In this document: piece by piece, positions 19,935 through 31,458 of the stretch
Layout of the letters: every line of letters starts with the position of its first letter
How positions within the stretch are numbered: the stretch's first letter is position 1
Assembly (NCBI GenBank): GCA_963932465.1
Contig: OZ010794.1
Span: 446,540,502-446,604,501 of the forward strand
From: Maratus speciosus
Lineage: Eukaryota > Arthropoda > Arachnida > Araneae > Salticidae
Length of the DNA: 64,000 nt
Reading direction: 5' to 3'
Translations under genes and position numbers: made by a program
Notes under the pieces: generated by a model
The model's input: the letters and a program-made list of their open reading frames with translations, nothing else
What the model was told of the DNA's origin: nothing
Databases searched by the model: none

Positions 19935-22115
19935 AACTAGTGTTGCCAGGTGTCCCGATTTACGCGGAACGCTGCGATTTTCAGGGACTCAAATACCTGT
20001 ACCGTGTAACCACTGAGCGGGACGCATTTAAACTCTGTTTACTCGATTAAAAACCACAGAGAAGTTTCCGGCCTCTTAATTGGTTGGTTTCTTTTATGCG
20101 ATTTGTTTTAGCGCTATTATAAAAACGGAAAACACTGACTTAGAAACAACTGCTCATTAACAGTTTTTCTTCTCATTTTTTTGAAATGTTTGTTTTTGCG
20201 GAAGTTAAACTTCCGACTTCATATTTTAATGAAATCGAATCAATTTCCCAAAATTTAATTTCAGTTCGCAGTAATGTTCAAAATTTAGCAGAGTGCAATA
20301 AATGGGTGAAAGAATTCGGAAATTTGAATAATAGAAAATCGAATTAAAGATCATCAAAGCCTTGTGTACAAAGGTAAACTCTGTCAAGCAAAAAAAGGAA
20401 ACATTCCTTGTCAAAAAACGTTAAATTAAACCAGCCAAATGCAAATAGATGTTAGATTTCGCTGTTATGAGCATATATTTACTAGTAAACGTGCCTCAAT
20501 TTTATTTTATTCTGAATGCATTTTGTTTAAAATTAATTTTACCTTCTAATATTTTTTATTTTTATTAAATTGCTTCATGTGAAAACTATTTTGTTATTTA
20601 ATAAAAAAATTATTTATTTCCCTAATTAGTTGCAGATTTAAATAATAATGATAATAAATAATAATGATAAATAATAAGAGCAGTTTAAAGTGCACATAAA
20701 AAATATACGTTTTATCCCCGTTTTCGTCTGTTAAAATATACGATTTGAAACCCCCTTCTCATTTAAGCTTACGGGAAGATTTAAACAAAAAAAATCGATT
20801 TTATCTGTTAAAAACCAATTTTAAGAACCCTTTATCCAGATAAGAGAGAAAATTAACAACTTTAACTTTTTTGTTGCGTTTTTTATTTACAAAACTAATA
20901 CTTTTACAAGTTATGAAGATTTTTTGGGGGGATATTTGCGTCTTATAGCATATCTTAAGTTCATTCCCCAACTCTTCGTTAAATTAAATTAAAAAATATG
21001 CATGTTCGTACTCCCAGCTTTTCTTAATGTTAAAATGTTTTTGAACAGCTCAAAGGTAAAAATCATCAAAACAGAATGAAAAAGTATAATCATAGTATGA
21101 TGCATATATGTACAGAACATAATTTTTTTAGTTTTTAAATAAGAATTTTTTTAGTTCCTTTCCCACCTAAAAATTAAGAATATTTCGTTTAACTTGTCAA
21201 AATAAAAATGGGAACGAAAGTTTATTTTTTTTTTATTATTTTTATTTTTTTTTTGTATATAAAAAATACAACTAAGAATTTTATCGATAAAATAAAATAA
21301 ATCACAAAGTTACTAAATGGTGTATACAGAATGTTGTAAAGTTAAAAACTAAACAAACGTAAACACCGTAAATGTAACACCGTAAACACCGATTTTTAAT
21401 ATTTAACTTTAATGTTTGTTTAGTTCATAACTTTACAACATTCTGTATTCAGCATTTAGGAACCTTGTGATTTATTTTATTTTCACGATAAAATTTTCAG
21501 TAATATTTTTCATGATGTAATTGTCCAGATTATTTATTAGAAAAAAAAAACTTTCATTCCCTATTGTATAAAATACTAGAATTTTAAAAACTTTTTACAT
21601 GTATGAATGTATATATTTCGTAAAATATATGCATACAGCGCAAAACGTTTTCGAAGCTGATGTCTAAAATCAGATTTAACAAAAGACACAAAAGACAAAC
21701 GTTGACTAAAAAAACAAGCTTAAGTTTAGTATAAGAAAAGCAGATGGCGCCATTACATATTTTTATAATGTGTTTCATTTAATTCCTGTTTTCTAATGTA
21801 ATAACATTTTGCGGAAATCTGAATTAATTATACTTTGATAAGTGCTGAGTTAGATTAAAATGTTTAATGTTAAATAATGATTCACTTATATACAAAAAAA
21901 AAAAAAATAATAATAATTATAGAATGGTATATTACTACTGACGTCATTAGAAATTCCAGTTTCTAAAGACCTTAAGCATCATAAAAGACGACAGAGAAAC
22001 TAACCAATCAGGATGCCGGAAACTTCTATGTGGTCTCTAATCGAGTAAACAGAGTTAAAATGCGAGCGGGACGCAGAAAGTCCCGATTTTCGAGGATGCA
22101 CAAATTCTGTTAATT
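19935..22115. repeat. Large imperfect inverted repeat enclosing about 2 kb
   Basis: The segment 20014-20103 (CGCATTTAAACTCTG, CTCGATTA…CCACAGAGAAG, TTGGTTGGTTTC) reappears inverted at 21981-22074 (CATAGAAGTTTCCGGC and GTTTACTCGATTAGAGACC on the other strand). Both are followed outward by 'gtcccgatt…tcg' words. The outer limits are approximate. The interior is AT-rich with no ORF of substance, and a foldback lies at 21206-21565. Probably an eroded DNA transposon. Confidence 0.5.
21206..21565. mobile_element. 360-bp foldback MITE
   Basis: Left arm 'aatgggaacgaaagttt' … 'agaatgttgtaaagttaa' pairs with right arm 'aactttacaacattctgta' … 'aaactttcattccct'; the hinge near 21375 contains 'aaacaccgtaaatgtaacac'. 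Inserted in the AT-rich middle of the preceding structure. Confidence 0.65.
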
Positions 22116-22291
22116 TTTGTTTTGGTTCCATGCTATTCGTTAGTCTACAACGAATGAACTTAATGTTGGAATTCTCGACAAAGTTGTGCCCCCCCCCCCC
22201 CCAAATTTTCCAAGTGGTTTGTTCGGATTTGATATCGTTCCAAACGGGTTTTTTTTTCTCCTTTTCGGTCGTAAAGGCACTCTCTTTTACC

Positions 22292-22604
22292 TGTAATAGT
22301 GTTATTATACGTAAAAATTGCAAGCGACAAAAATCGCCTGCGACTGTCCTATTTCCCGCCTATGAAAGCCACTTTTTACGTTTTCCAAACATTTCATTGG
22401 TTGTTCGGGAAAAGGCTTTTGCATCGTCAGATTTCCAAGCATTTAATTGGCTGTTACTGGCGACTCGCTTCGTTTCAGGCGTCAAAGACTCGCCGACAGA
22501 AGAAAGTTGCTTGCTTTTGAAGCGACTCCCCTGGAGCCATAGGAATAACATGGAGACGCCTGGAATTTGAAGCGACTTTGACCCCTCGTGTAATAACACC
22601 ATTG
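22292..22604. mobile_element. 313-bp MITE with GTGTTATTA ends
   Basis: Ends TAATAGTGTTATTATACG and the inverse CGTGTAATAACACCATTG; next inward come GCAAGCGAC and GAAGCGACTTTG, also inverted. The interior is G+C-richer than the surroundings with several short overlapping ORFs on both strands (22130-22602), none of which resembles a protein. Confidence 0.6.
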
Positions 22605-22889
22605 TAGCGGTTATATGTTTGTGATTTTTTAAAGTATGTTATAATAACCAAGTTTCCAACAAATGCTGGAAGTATATGTATATATCTTTATTATTTAAGC
22701 TGAATGAATTCAATGATTTTATGCATTCAAGCTGAATGAATAACTTCAACTGTTATTTTAAACTGAGCTACTTTGTCAATGTGCTTTATATTTGACGCCA
22801 CACCGAAGACCTTAAACACTGCGTTTTATTACTCTGCTCTATTTCTATCATTTAATATAGTAAAGAATATGAAGACAGAACTTGTCTAT

Positions 22890-23228
22890 GCACAGATGTC
22901 ATATACGCACCACGTTGGCGCGATGTTTTTCTGACGCCAATATCATATACGCACCGGGGTACTTAACTGGCGCCAAAGTGTTGTTATTTTGCTTGATATG
23001 GCAACCCGAAAGTTGTTTTTTTATTAATAAATTGTTTATTTTCTTTTTATTTCTTTTTTTTAAATTATACAAATTGTAATGTTCTATAGTTATTAATTAA
23101 ACTTTTTATAATTTATGGTTATTCCTTTTTTTTTAAATATGTAACTGCTATTCGAAAACGAGGTTTTCGCCAAATTGGCGTCAGAAAAAAATCTCGCGCC
23201 AACGTGGTATGTATATGACATATGTGCC
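22890..23228. mobile_element. Long variant of the ACAGATGTCATAT hAT-type MITE
   Basis: GCACAGATGTCATATACGCA at the left and the inverse of GTATATGACATATGTGCC at the right, flanked by TTGTCTAT and CTGTCTAT, an 8-bp duplication with one mismatch. It carries the extra AT-rich middle and CGAAAACGAGGTTTTCGCC that the 207-bp form lacks. Confidence 0.8.
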
Positions 23229-24217
23229 CCTGTCTATAGAGGACGAAATTTATCGTTCTCTTGAAGAGAATACCTTACAAATGTACCTGCCTATCCGGAA
23301 GACTGTCTAAAACGGATTTTTTGCAGTTCATCCCAGCAAACACATACCTTTCGGCACATGATAGGACAGCAGCCGGCAGTGTCGGCATCGGCCCAGTAGT
23401 TTCGGTGAAGTGTCGGCAACTGAAGCTTAAGAATCTGATTTTTCGTATGCCAGTTACCGTAATCGGTCCCCTTATGGTTACATATCGGCAAGTGACGCAG
23501 GACCGATATATGATTTCTGATAGTGGCCCGATTAGATTTGCCAACATCGGTCCGAATTCGGAATCTTTAGTCTTAGCCGACATTTTTTCTTTTTCTTAAT
23601 TTTGTGTGAGTTTAAGTTTTGATAAGAGTGAGAGTTTTAGAGGAGAGTTTTTTAAGAGTTTCATATAAAATTATAACAGTGATAAACAGAAAAATTGTCA
23701 AAAATAGCCTGTGTTTTTTAATTTATTTTAAAAAGGACTTATAATTATTTGAATCATCAAAAGATTTTTTAAAATCGCTTCTGAAAATTATTATTCATTA
23801 TAAACTTAATTGTAGAAATTAAAAAAAATACTTCATAAGTTAATTCAACTTATTTTCTAATTATATAATCATTTTAAAAGTAATAGCTAAGTTTCTTATT
23901 TTATTTGAAAAAACAAATTATTAAAAAGTTTTTAAAATTATTTTACAAGCTATAAAGATATTGAAAAATCTACCCATCTTTTTAGCATTAAAATTTAAAA
24001 GAAAGATTCAGAAATCTCCTCCTTCTAAAAAATTATTTACCAAACGAAAAAAAAAGTTAAATTAATATTTCTATTTTATTTTAAGATTAAAAAATGCTGA
24101 TAAGTAAAAGAATATTGCTACATTGTCATTAAAAATATATTCTACATTAACTCAACAAATGACATAAAATGAATTCTTATTCTAATTAAAAGAGACTCAT
24201 TTCCAATTTATTATTTA
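23229..24217. other. No gene recognised; G+C-richer patch then AT-rich DNA
   Basis: 23328-23580 has repeated 'catcggccc/atcggtcc' words and overlapping ORFs on both strands without family resemblance, probably interspersed repeat. 23600-24217 is A/T-rich low-complexity sequence. Confidence 0.35.
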
Positions 24218-24459
24218 CTAGCAAACGCTCTTTGCTCGCGTAATAGTTGAAATATTCCAAGTGATATTTGAACGTCTAATTTTTATTAGAAGAAATTATA
24301 CTTTTAGGAATAATTCAAAAATTACTAATTAAGCCACAGTTTGCCTAAACTTCATTATTATACTGCATTAGGCAGAAATGAGACTTAAATTAATAAGAAC
24401 AACTAAAAATAATTCTAAATAAATGATAATTTATAAACTATTTTGAAGGTTTTTATGTT

Positions 24460-24912
24460 CATTTCATATCCTCATTTCAGTATTCGTTTGGAGTTTTGAA
24501 TTTTTTGGAAACCATCTTCTTAGTAAGCATTTACCTCTTAAAATTAACCATCATGTCAAATTCCAAACTTCTTGTTTAACGCTCTACCACCTCTCTGGTG
24601 GTGCTCGCACCAACATAAAATGCCTATGTTGAAACAGAGACTGTCACCATTAATTTGCCTATATTAATTTTGAAATCGGTTTGGTATTTTCTAATATTCC
24701 ATAGAAAAGGTAATTTAGAAAGTTTTTAGAGAATTTTTTAAAACGTTTGTTGTTCCTGCCAACGCCAGGTGGTACTGGCACTGGCCTGGCATAAAATATA
24801 TCCTGTGTGGGATCACAGACTGTCACTATTGATTCGCGACCATCACTTTTGAAATCGGTTTATTATTTCCTGAGATTGCATAGAAGTCATAATTCAGGAC
24901 TTTTAGTACGCT
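24460..24912 (-). repeat. Diverged copies of the Helitron's ~330-bp internal unit
   Basis: 'ttttgaaatcggtttggta', a CCT…GGTGGT block, and 'ataaaatatatcctgtgtg' repeat at about 24580, 24750 and 24850 and match the units at 34466-36810. Confidence 0.65.
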
Positions 24913-25639
24913 TTTCGATCCAGGGGCGCCATGTCAGAACTTTCTTGGGGGGGGGGGGGGGGCAAACATTTTTTAAGGGATTCTATATAGCTAAGGGTAG
25001 GATCCAGGGGGTCTACTCCCCCCCCCCCTCGTATGAGAAACGTTTACTGACTTATGCTTACAATAACAGCAAAAAACTTCGAATACGGAAACTCAGAACC
25101 AGTGAATATTTCGTTTTAAACAGGTTTCCGTCTTAGAAAGTAAAATTTTAATATATTGGACATGATTTTTTTTTTCTTTTTAGACAGGATTCTATTATAG
25201 ACAGGTTTCACTTTTACAAGTATCCTCACTGACTGTTAAACCATCCGCTCTATAGTACAGCTCTGAAAAGAGATGTATTAGAGTAAAACTTGTGAAAACG
25301 AAACCTGTCTATAACACAATTCTTTCTAGAAGGGGAAAAATATCAAATTTCGTTGAAAAAACATCATACAATTATACTTGCTAAGCGGAGACCTGTTTAA
25401 ATGGAGCTTTTTTGTAGTCCCTTTCGAAATTTTACTTACAAGGGCGCCATTTCATGAGTTTCCTGACGAAGAAGAAGGAAAATTTCACAACTTGCAGAAC
25501 TGCACAAATCACACAGAAAGAAAATCCCACACAATAAAAAATGCTCTACGTAATTTTGTCTCCATAACTTATTTCACAAGCATGTGATTATTTCTCAACT
25601 TTTTTAAATTTTCGTGAAAGTCAGCGACTTTTCTTTCTT

Positions 25640-26330
25640 TCAAAATCCGCAAAATCAATTCGGCAATGGGTCGCAGATAAAAATCGCGAATCTTGGAAAA
25701 TTTTAAAAAAAAAGCCTCCAAATTGGTTGCTTAAAAAATCTCTAATTTCTTCAAGCGACCGTGGAAAATAGCGCTAATTTCATCAGAGATCGCGAAAAGA
25801 AATACAGAATTTGTCAAATGATTGCACAAACAGAAATCTTAAATTTCGTAAAAGGATTGCGAAGAAAATCGCGAATTTCGTAAAAGGATTGCGCGAAAAA
25901 TCGCGAATTTCGTCAAAAGATTGCGCAAAAAAATCACGAAAATTTAGTCGAACAATCGCACAATAAAATCGAGGAGAAATTCGACAAACGATCGCGTAAT
26001 AAGATTCAAAATTTTGTCTAACTCTCGCGCAAAAAAATCACAAACAATTATTAGTCATGGCAGAAACAAAATCACGAATTTCAGTAAATGATAGTGATAA
26101 GGAATCGTGAATTTTGTCAAAAAAATCGCGAAAACAAATATCGAATTTCGTCAATTGGTCGCGGAAAAATATCGTGATTTTCGGCAAGTGCTCGCACGAA
26201 AAAAATCCATTTCGTATAACGCTTGTAGAAAAAAATCGTGAATTCCGTGAATCGATCGCGGAAAAAATCGCAAATTTCGTCAGATGATCGCGAAAAAAAA
26301 ATCATGAAATTCAATCAGTCATGAGATAAT
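25640..26330. repeat. Degenerate ~35-bp minisatellite ('aaatcgcgaatttcgtcaaa')
   Basis: About twenty imperfect units built on ATCGCGAATTTCGT followed by an A-rich and CGATCGCG-like part; spacing varies from 30 to 40 bp. The minus-strand ORF at 26117-26314 with its repeating Asp-Glu-Ile pattern is a by-product. Confidence 0.75.
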
Positions 26331-27099
26331 CACCCAAGGAATGTCATGAATAGGTCACGAAATTTGCAAATTTTGTGATCTATAAGCATAAGAAAATTTT
26401 CTTTAGTGATTTTCTGCAAGTAAAGGTAAAGCGTTAATTGTTTCGGATTGTGTGTTCACTATTATGAGATGGTTTCATATTAATCCTATTTTTCAAAGAA
26501 AAAGAAGTTTTTCTAAATATTTTTCAGATAAAAAAAAACTACATATTTGAACATTAATGAATACTATGTATATATCTTCATTTTTCTACAGAAAAGGTAA
26601 AATCTATAATTAATATTCATATAAAATTCACAAATAAATGCACAGGAATTACTTTCATGTGCATGCATATAATTTAAAATTATTTAAAATACATTAGAAA
26701 AACCCAGAACGTTTTCAGTCATCACAAGACCGTCATCAGTGGGATTTAAATGTTATTATTTTCATTACGCTTATTCAAGAATTGGCTCGAAGAAAATCCT
26801 TGTGATTGTTGTGTCAATGATTTTGACGAGTTTTTCCATGATCAATTTGCACACAGCTGAGAAGCAAATGATAAAAGAAATTCTCACATGTATTTTTAAA
26901 ATTAACCAAAGTACTCATTAAAGATATGTCTCACCTTGAGGTAGTTCGAATAGCAAGGCTTTAGGAATTTTTTTTTATAATTATTAATTTCTATGCATAA
27001 GCATTTATTTAATGCATATGTTTTCATTCCAATCAAATCTGATAAGTTATTTTAGAGTTTCAGCAATATTCTAATGTTTGTTTGAGTCTGACATTTGAT

Positions 27100-28373
27100 T
27101 AGAGATGCACCGAATATTCGGTATCTATTCGGTATTCGGCCATACTACCGAATATTCGGTTAGACCGAATATCAAATTATTCGGTTTGCCGAATATTCGG
27201 CTTGGCCGAATATCAAATTATTCGGCATACCGAATATTCGGTTTGACCGAATGTCAAACTATTCGCCCAAACCTAATACTTAAAAAACCTCTTAAATATT
27301 TTTTAAAACGTTACACAACTTCTACTTTTAATTGTCAATTAATAAAGTTATTCAGAATAATTAGAATCTTTAAATAAAAGAAAATGATTTTATATTATTT
27401 ATTTGTTGTTTTAAAAATGTCACTTAATGTCATTTGTTCATGGGAATTATTAAATGTAGAAATGCAAGTTACTGAGCATTGTCTGGTAAATAATCCGTTT
27501 CTTGCTTTTTCGCAAACAGAGTGTTTCTAAACAAAATGGAAGAAAATTTCAGGGATAATAATAGGCATCAAAACATGCAATTTTTTGTCCAGTAAATCAG
27601 GATCGCAATTCACTTATTCACTCAAAAATACAGTGTATCCCCAAGTCAAACTTTAATTTTCTTTTGTTACTTTAACAATAATGAAGGTATTGTAACTATA
27701 TTGTCAACAGAGTTACTTTAATTTCTGTGAAATATGATACCATGACGAGAAGTGCTGGAAATAGCAACCATTCATATCTAAACAGTACTGAGCTAGACAT
27801 TATTTTATTAAGAATGCATCTAATAATACTTATACTGTACCACTGGCCAAAATCCAGTCTCTTCCAAGGATATCATCACATTATATACAAGCAGATGCAA
27901 ATTTCGCTAAAATATCTTCATTTTTATACAGTTATAAATGAAAATTCTGCTACGGCTTGTACACCTTTCATTTTTGATGAAAGAAGTGGAATGATATGTC
28001 ACTTCTTGTTCAATATAAGAGAATTCTTTTCACTTGTTTGAATTAATTGAAGAAGGTATGGAATTTAAATTTTCTTATCTAAAAATTTTTTAAAACATCC
28101 TCTTCTTAAATAATAACTCGAAACATACTTTTTTTAGTACAAAATTTACTTATAAAAATAGAATTGTTTGTCAAAATGGAAGTATCTGTGCTAAATATTA
28201 TATAAAATTGTTTAAAATTTAACTTTTTAACAATTAACACTGAGATATAAAAGTATTTGGCCAGCCGAATAGGCCTAACAGTTACTATTCGGCTGGTCGA
28301 ATATTCGGTTTACCTGCAGGCCAAATATTCGGCATTCGGTATTCGGCCAAAATCACTATTCGGTGTATCCCTG
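27100..28373. mobile_element. 1.27-kb hAT-type element with ATTCGG arrays, 8-bp duplication CATTTGAT
   Basis: Ends TAGAGATGCACCGAATATTC and the inverse ATTCGGTGTATCCCTG; CATTTGAT flanks both (27092-27099, 28374-28381). Both ends continue into runs of CCGAATATTCGG palindromes (27110-27265, 28260-28370). The middle is AT-rich; the 104-codon ORF at 27727 is unlike any transposase I know. It is inserted in the hAT at 24921-28459. Confidence 0.85.
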
Positions 28374-28548
28374 CATTTGATGGTTGATAAATTATCTGAA
28401 ATGTCAAATTCCTTGGGGGGGGCTATTGCCCCCCCAGCACCCCTCAAATGGCGCCCCTGTTTCGATCATTCCCTTCGCTTCACCTCTTTTAAATTTTGAA
28501 TTTATTTTCGACAGTTCTTAGAGGGCATTTATATTTTAGCAAACATGC

Positions 28549-28866
28549 TGTTAGGAATTGAAGTGAAATGAAACTAGTGGCACGCGCTGTGCGTGATATT
28601 TGTAATGTAAATTTATTGATGGTGCGTAGTTAATAGGAGTATTCCATGAATGTATGTGGTGAACTGATGAATTCTCTTGTAGTAAAATGAAATATGTTTT
28701 GAATGTCGGAATTAAATGCTTATTTATACTATAAATGGCTCTTTGTATGAGTTTGAACCCGGATTCTAATTCATTAACGCCCAGCATCGTGTAGATGCAA
28801 CTCGCAAGAAGAATATCAGAAGGTTAGTATTACATTTTAAGCTAAGCCTCTTTAGAACTCTTAACA
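28549..28866 (+). repeat. BEL/Pao 5' LTR
   Basis: TGTTAG…TAACA ends; contains TTGAACCCGGATTC near 28750. Matches the 3' LTR at 34151-34465 almost throughout; one visible difference is a 3-nt gain ('ggtgaactg') near 28660. The minus-strand ORF inside has no meaning. Confidence 0.93.
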
Positions 28867-28869
28867 TAT

Positions 28870-28887
28870 TGGTACTCTCGGCGGGAC
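28870..28887 (+). other. Primer-binding site of the BEL element
   Basis: TGGTACTCTCGGCGGGAC begins 3 nt after the LTR and would pair with a tRNA 3' end closing in CCA; the tRNA species was not determined. Confidence 0.6.
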
Positions 28888-28912
28888 AGGCATTTTTGAA
28901 TTTTGAATTTAT

Positions 28913-30574
28913 TTGAATGAAGAGATGAATTTGAATAATTTAAAAACGCAAAGAAAAGGACTAAGAACTACTTTTACTGTCACAGTTAATAAAATTGAGG
29001 TTGAATTATCTAAAGAGATAAATGAATTCAAAGATTTCTCAGTTTTAAAAACTCAACTCATGGACAAGTTTCAGAGGTTAGGCACATGTCAAGGTCAAAT
29101 TTCGGAAATGTTGTTGCAAGAGGAAGACGAAAAATTGTTCACTGAAGACTTTGAAAGTGCAGAAGCATATAGAGAGAAATATATAGAAGTATGCTCGCAC
29201 ATTGATGAGAAAATTGAATTATCTTCATCTCCAAGTGAAAGTGAAAGAAGAAAATTTAAACTACCGAAAATTGAGCTGAAAAGATTTAATGGCGAACCAA
29301 AGGAATATTTATCTTTCTGGAGTCAGTTCAAAAAAATAAATGAAGATGCCTCTATTGCTGATGAGGATAAGATGCAATATTTATTGCAATGCATGGAACC
29401 GCAATCAAAGGCAGAGCGATTAGTGAAGAGCTATCCGGCAACTGCTGAAAACTATCCAAAAGCTATTGAACAATTAAAAGAAAGATTTGGCCGAGATGAC
29501 CTACTTGTTCAGATTTACGTAAGAGAACTGTTAACCCTCGTAATGAGAAATGCTACAGCTGGGAAAATGAAAGTTGATTTGGCTTCTTTATATGATGAAT
29601 TGGAAAGTAAACTCCGAGCCTTGGAAAGCCTTGGTCGAACACAAGAGAAATACGGAGATTTCCTGACACCTTTAGTTGAAAGTTATTTGCCTGAAGAAAT
29701 TCTTTTAACTTGGGAAAGAAGCCGAAGTCATAATGCATCTACCAGTAAGAATTCCCGAACTTTAGAGGAACTGGTGGACTTTCTTCGCCAAGAAGTTCAG
29801 GGAAATGAAATCGTTTCTCTAGCAAGGAAAGGTTTCGGACAAATGAATATCGGCAAAAGAGACCCTATATCTGAAAGTGTAAAGAAATCTGACTTAGCTA
29901 CCGCATCGGCGTTAGTGAGTATGGAAAATATAGGTAAAAAAAATAATTGTATCTTTTGTGAAAAATTTTATCAAAGTGAAAGGTGCTTTAGCGCTGAAAA
30001 AATGTCTTTAGGTGATAAACAAAAATTATTGTTAAAAAAAGGTGCCTGTTTTTCATGCTTACAAAAAGTGGGTCATTTAAGTAGAAATTGTAATATTAAA
30101 TCTAAGTTAAAGTGTACCCTTTGTAACAAACCTCATTTTGAAATAATGTGCCCACAGCAATCTAGAAAAAATGATCAAAATGAAACTCTTAAGTCAGAGA
30201 ATTCTCTTTCTAATTGTAATAGTAATGAAGTTGTTTTTATGCAGACACTTGGCGTGCGTATTCGGTCGCACGGTCGCCAAAGGGTTGTACGCGCACTTTT
30301 AGATACTGCGAGCCAAAGTAGCTATATTAGCGAGAGAGTAACGAAATTATTAAAAATGCGTCCTCTGAGAAAGGAAACAATTATTCACGCATTGTTCGGG
30401 GGGAGTGAAACCAAGCCCAAACCACATGATGTGTTTTCCGTAGAAATTAGTGAACTAGAAGGAGATAACGCGTTTAGTTGTGAAGTATTTTCCGAAAGAA
30501 AGATTTGTGGATTTGTCCCTAAAATTAAAGATTATAGGATTTTAAATGAGCTGAAAAAAGACAGATTAATCTAA
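28913..30574 (+). CDS. BEL/Pao gag and protease (553-codon ORF)
   Basis: The N-terminal two thirds is a gag capsid-type region rich in charged helices, with the LPKIELKRFNGEPKEYLSFW signature shared by BEL/Pao gag proteins (about residues 117-136). Three Cys-rich zinc-binding stretches follow near 345-357, 378-392 (CFSCLQKVGHLSRNC, a CCHC knuckle) and 400-412. An aspartic-protease active site LLDTAS lies near 459. Gag packages the RNA and the protease matures the polyprotein in cytoplasmic particles. The frame ends at 30572-30574 because of a shift: homologous pol sequence continues in another frame from about 30575. Start chosen at the ATG 46 nt after the LTR; a second Met follows four codons later. 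Confidence 0.85.
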   Translation: MNEEMNLNNLKTQRKGLRTTFTVTVNKIEVELSKEINEFKDFSVLKTQLMDKFQRLGTCQGQISEMLLQEEDEKLFTEDFESAEAYREKYIEVCSHIDEKIELSSSPSESERRKFKLPKIELKRFNGEPKEYLSFWSQFKKINEDASIADEDKMQYLLQCMEPQSKAERLVKSYPATAENYPKAIEQLKERFGRDDLLVQIYVRELLTLVMRNATAGKMKVDLASLYDELESKLRALESLGRTQEKYGDFLTPLVESYLPEEILLTWERSRSHNASTSKNSRTLEELVDFLRQEVQGNEIVSLARKGFGQMNIGKRDPISESVKKSDLATASALVSMENIGKKNNCIFCEKFYQSERCFSAEKMSLGDKQKLLLKKGACFSCLQKVGHLSRNCNIKSKLKCTLCNKPHFEIMCPQQSRKNDQNETLKSENSLSNCNSNEVVFMQTLGVRIRSHGRQRVVRALLDTASQSSYISERVTKLLKMRPLRKETIIHALFGGSETKPKPHDVFSVEISELEGDNAFSCEVFSERKICGFVPKIKDYRILNELKKDRLI

Positions 30575-31458
30575 CGGATCACTTTTGTAAGGAAACCGAA
30601 ATTGATGTTTTGATAGGGGCAGATTTGATAGGGAGATTAGTAACAGGTAATTTAGTTCAATTGAATTGCGATTTGACTGCTATAGAAACCAAGCTGGGTT
30701 GGACTGTAATGGGAAAACAAATTTCTAGTCAGAAACATAATATTTTGACAACATTGTCTATACATGTTAGAAATATTCCTTTGAATGAATTATGGGAACT
30801 TGAAACAATAGGAATTTCTGACCCCATTCCGAGTTTTGAAAGGAAAGAAAATTTTGATTTAAGCGATTTTGAAAATAAAATGAAAATTCTTCCCGATGGC
30901 AGATATGAAGTAGAGCTTCCATGGAAGTGTGATTCTAAGAACTTGACAGATAACAAAATTTTAGCTTGGAAGAGACATGAAAAAATTATTAATAAATTGA
31001 AATGCGGGGGATTTTTCGCTGAATATCAGGAAGTATTTAGGGAATGGGAAAAATTAAATATTATTGAGCGTGTCCCAGAAAATGAATTAAATAATAAATG
31101 TCATTATTTACCGCATAGGCCCGTAATCAGGTTAGATAAGGAAACTACAAAGGTACGCCCTGTATTTGACGCGTCTGGTTCTGAAAGAGGAAAACCCTCC
31201 TTAAATGAATGTCTATATAAAGGAATTAATCCCATTGAAGTAATACCTGATATTCTTGACCGTTTTAGAACATATCCTATCGGTATAAGTGCAGATATAG
31301 AAAAAGCTTATTTAATGTTATCTGTTATGCCTAGAGATAGAGATTTTCTTAGATTTTATTTCCCATGTAATGAAGGGCAATTGATTTATAGACATTGTAG
31401 AGTTATATTTGGTGTATCTTCCATCTCTTATTTATTAAGTGCATCTATTAGAAAATAG
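30575..31458 (+). pseudogene. BEL/Pao protease end and N-terminal half of reverse transcriptase
   Basis: Open in a different frame from gag, so a frameshift lies near 30560-30574. It contains the IGADLIGRLV block that follows the protease, the RT entry region with VRPVFDASGS near codon 190 and the catalytic-motif-A region GISADIEKAYLMLSVM. The frame ends about 20 nt into the continuation of the next segment: a small deletion near 31438 shifts the reading. RT copies the element RNA into DNA. There is no ATG at its start, as expected for a polyprotein interior. Confidence 0.8.

Larger units (their letters stand above)
24921..28459. mobile_element. 3.5-kb hAT-type element, 8-bp duplication TTTCGATC
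   Basis: CAGGGGCGCCATGTCAGAAC at the left and the inverse ending GGCGCCCCTG at the right; TTTCGATC is present at 24913-24920 and 28460-28467. Just inside are a G run (24946-24962) and a C run (28432-28438), also mirrored. The interior holds a minisatellite (25640-26330) and a younger hAT (27100-28373). No transposase fragment was recognised; ORFs at 24807-25136, 25378-25587 and 26739-26921 show no family features. Confidence 0.82.

Noticed and set aside
22130..22602. Overlapping ORFs of up to 146 codons on both strands
   Set aside because: They lie in and beside a MITE with inverted GTGTTATTA ends, overlap on both strands and show no domain or codon bias.
23261..23599. 112- and 102-codon ORFs on opposite strands
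   Set aside because: Mutual shadows over a G+C-richer repeat patch; no family resemblance or splice context.
28551..28787. Minus-strand ORF in the LTR, repeated at 34153-34386
   Set aside because: It is simply the reverse strand of the two BEL LTRs.
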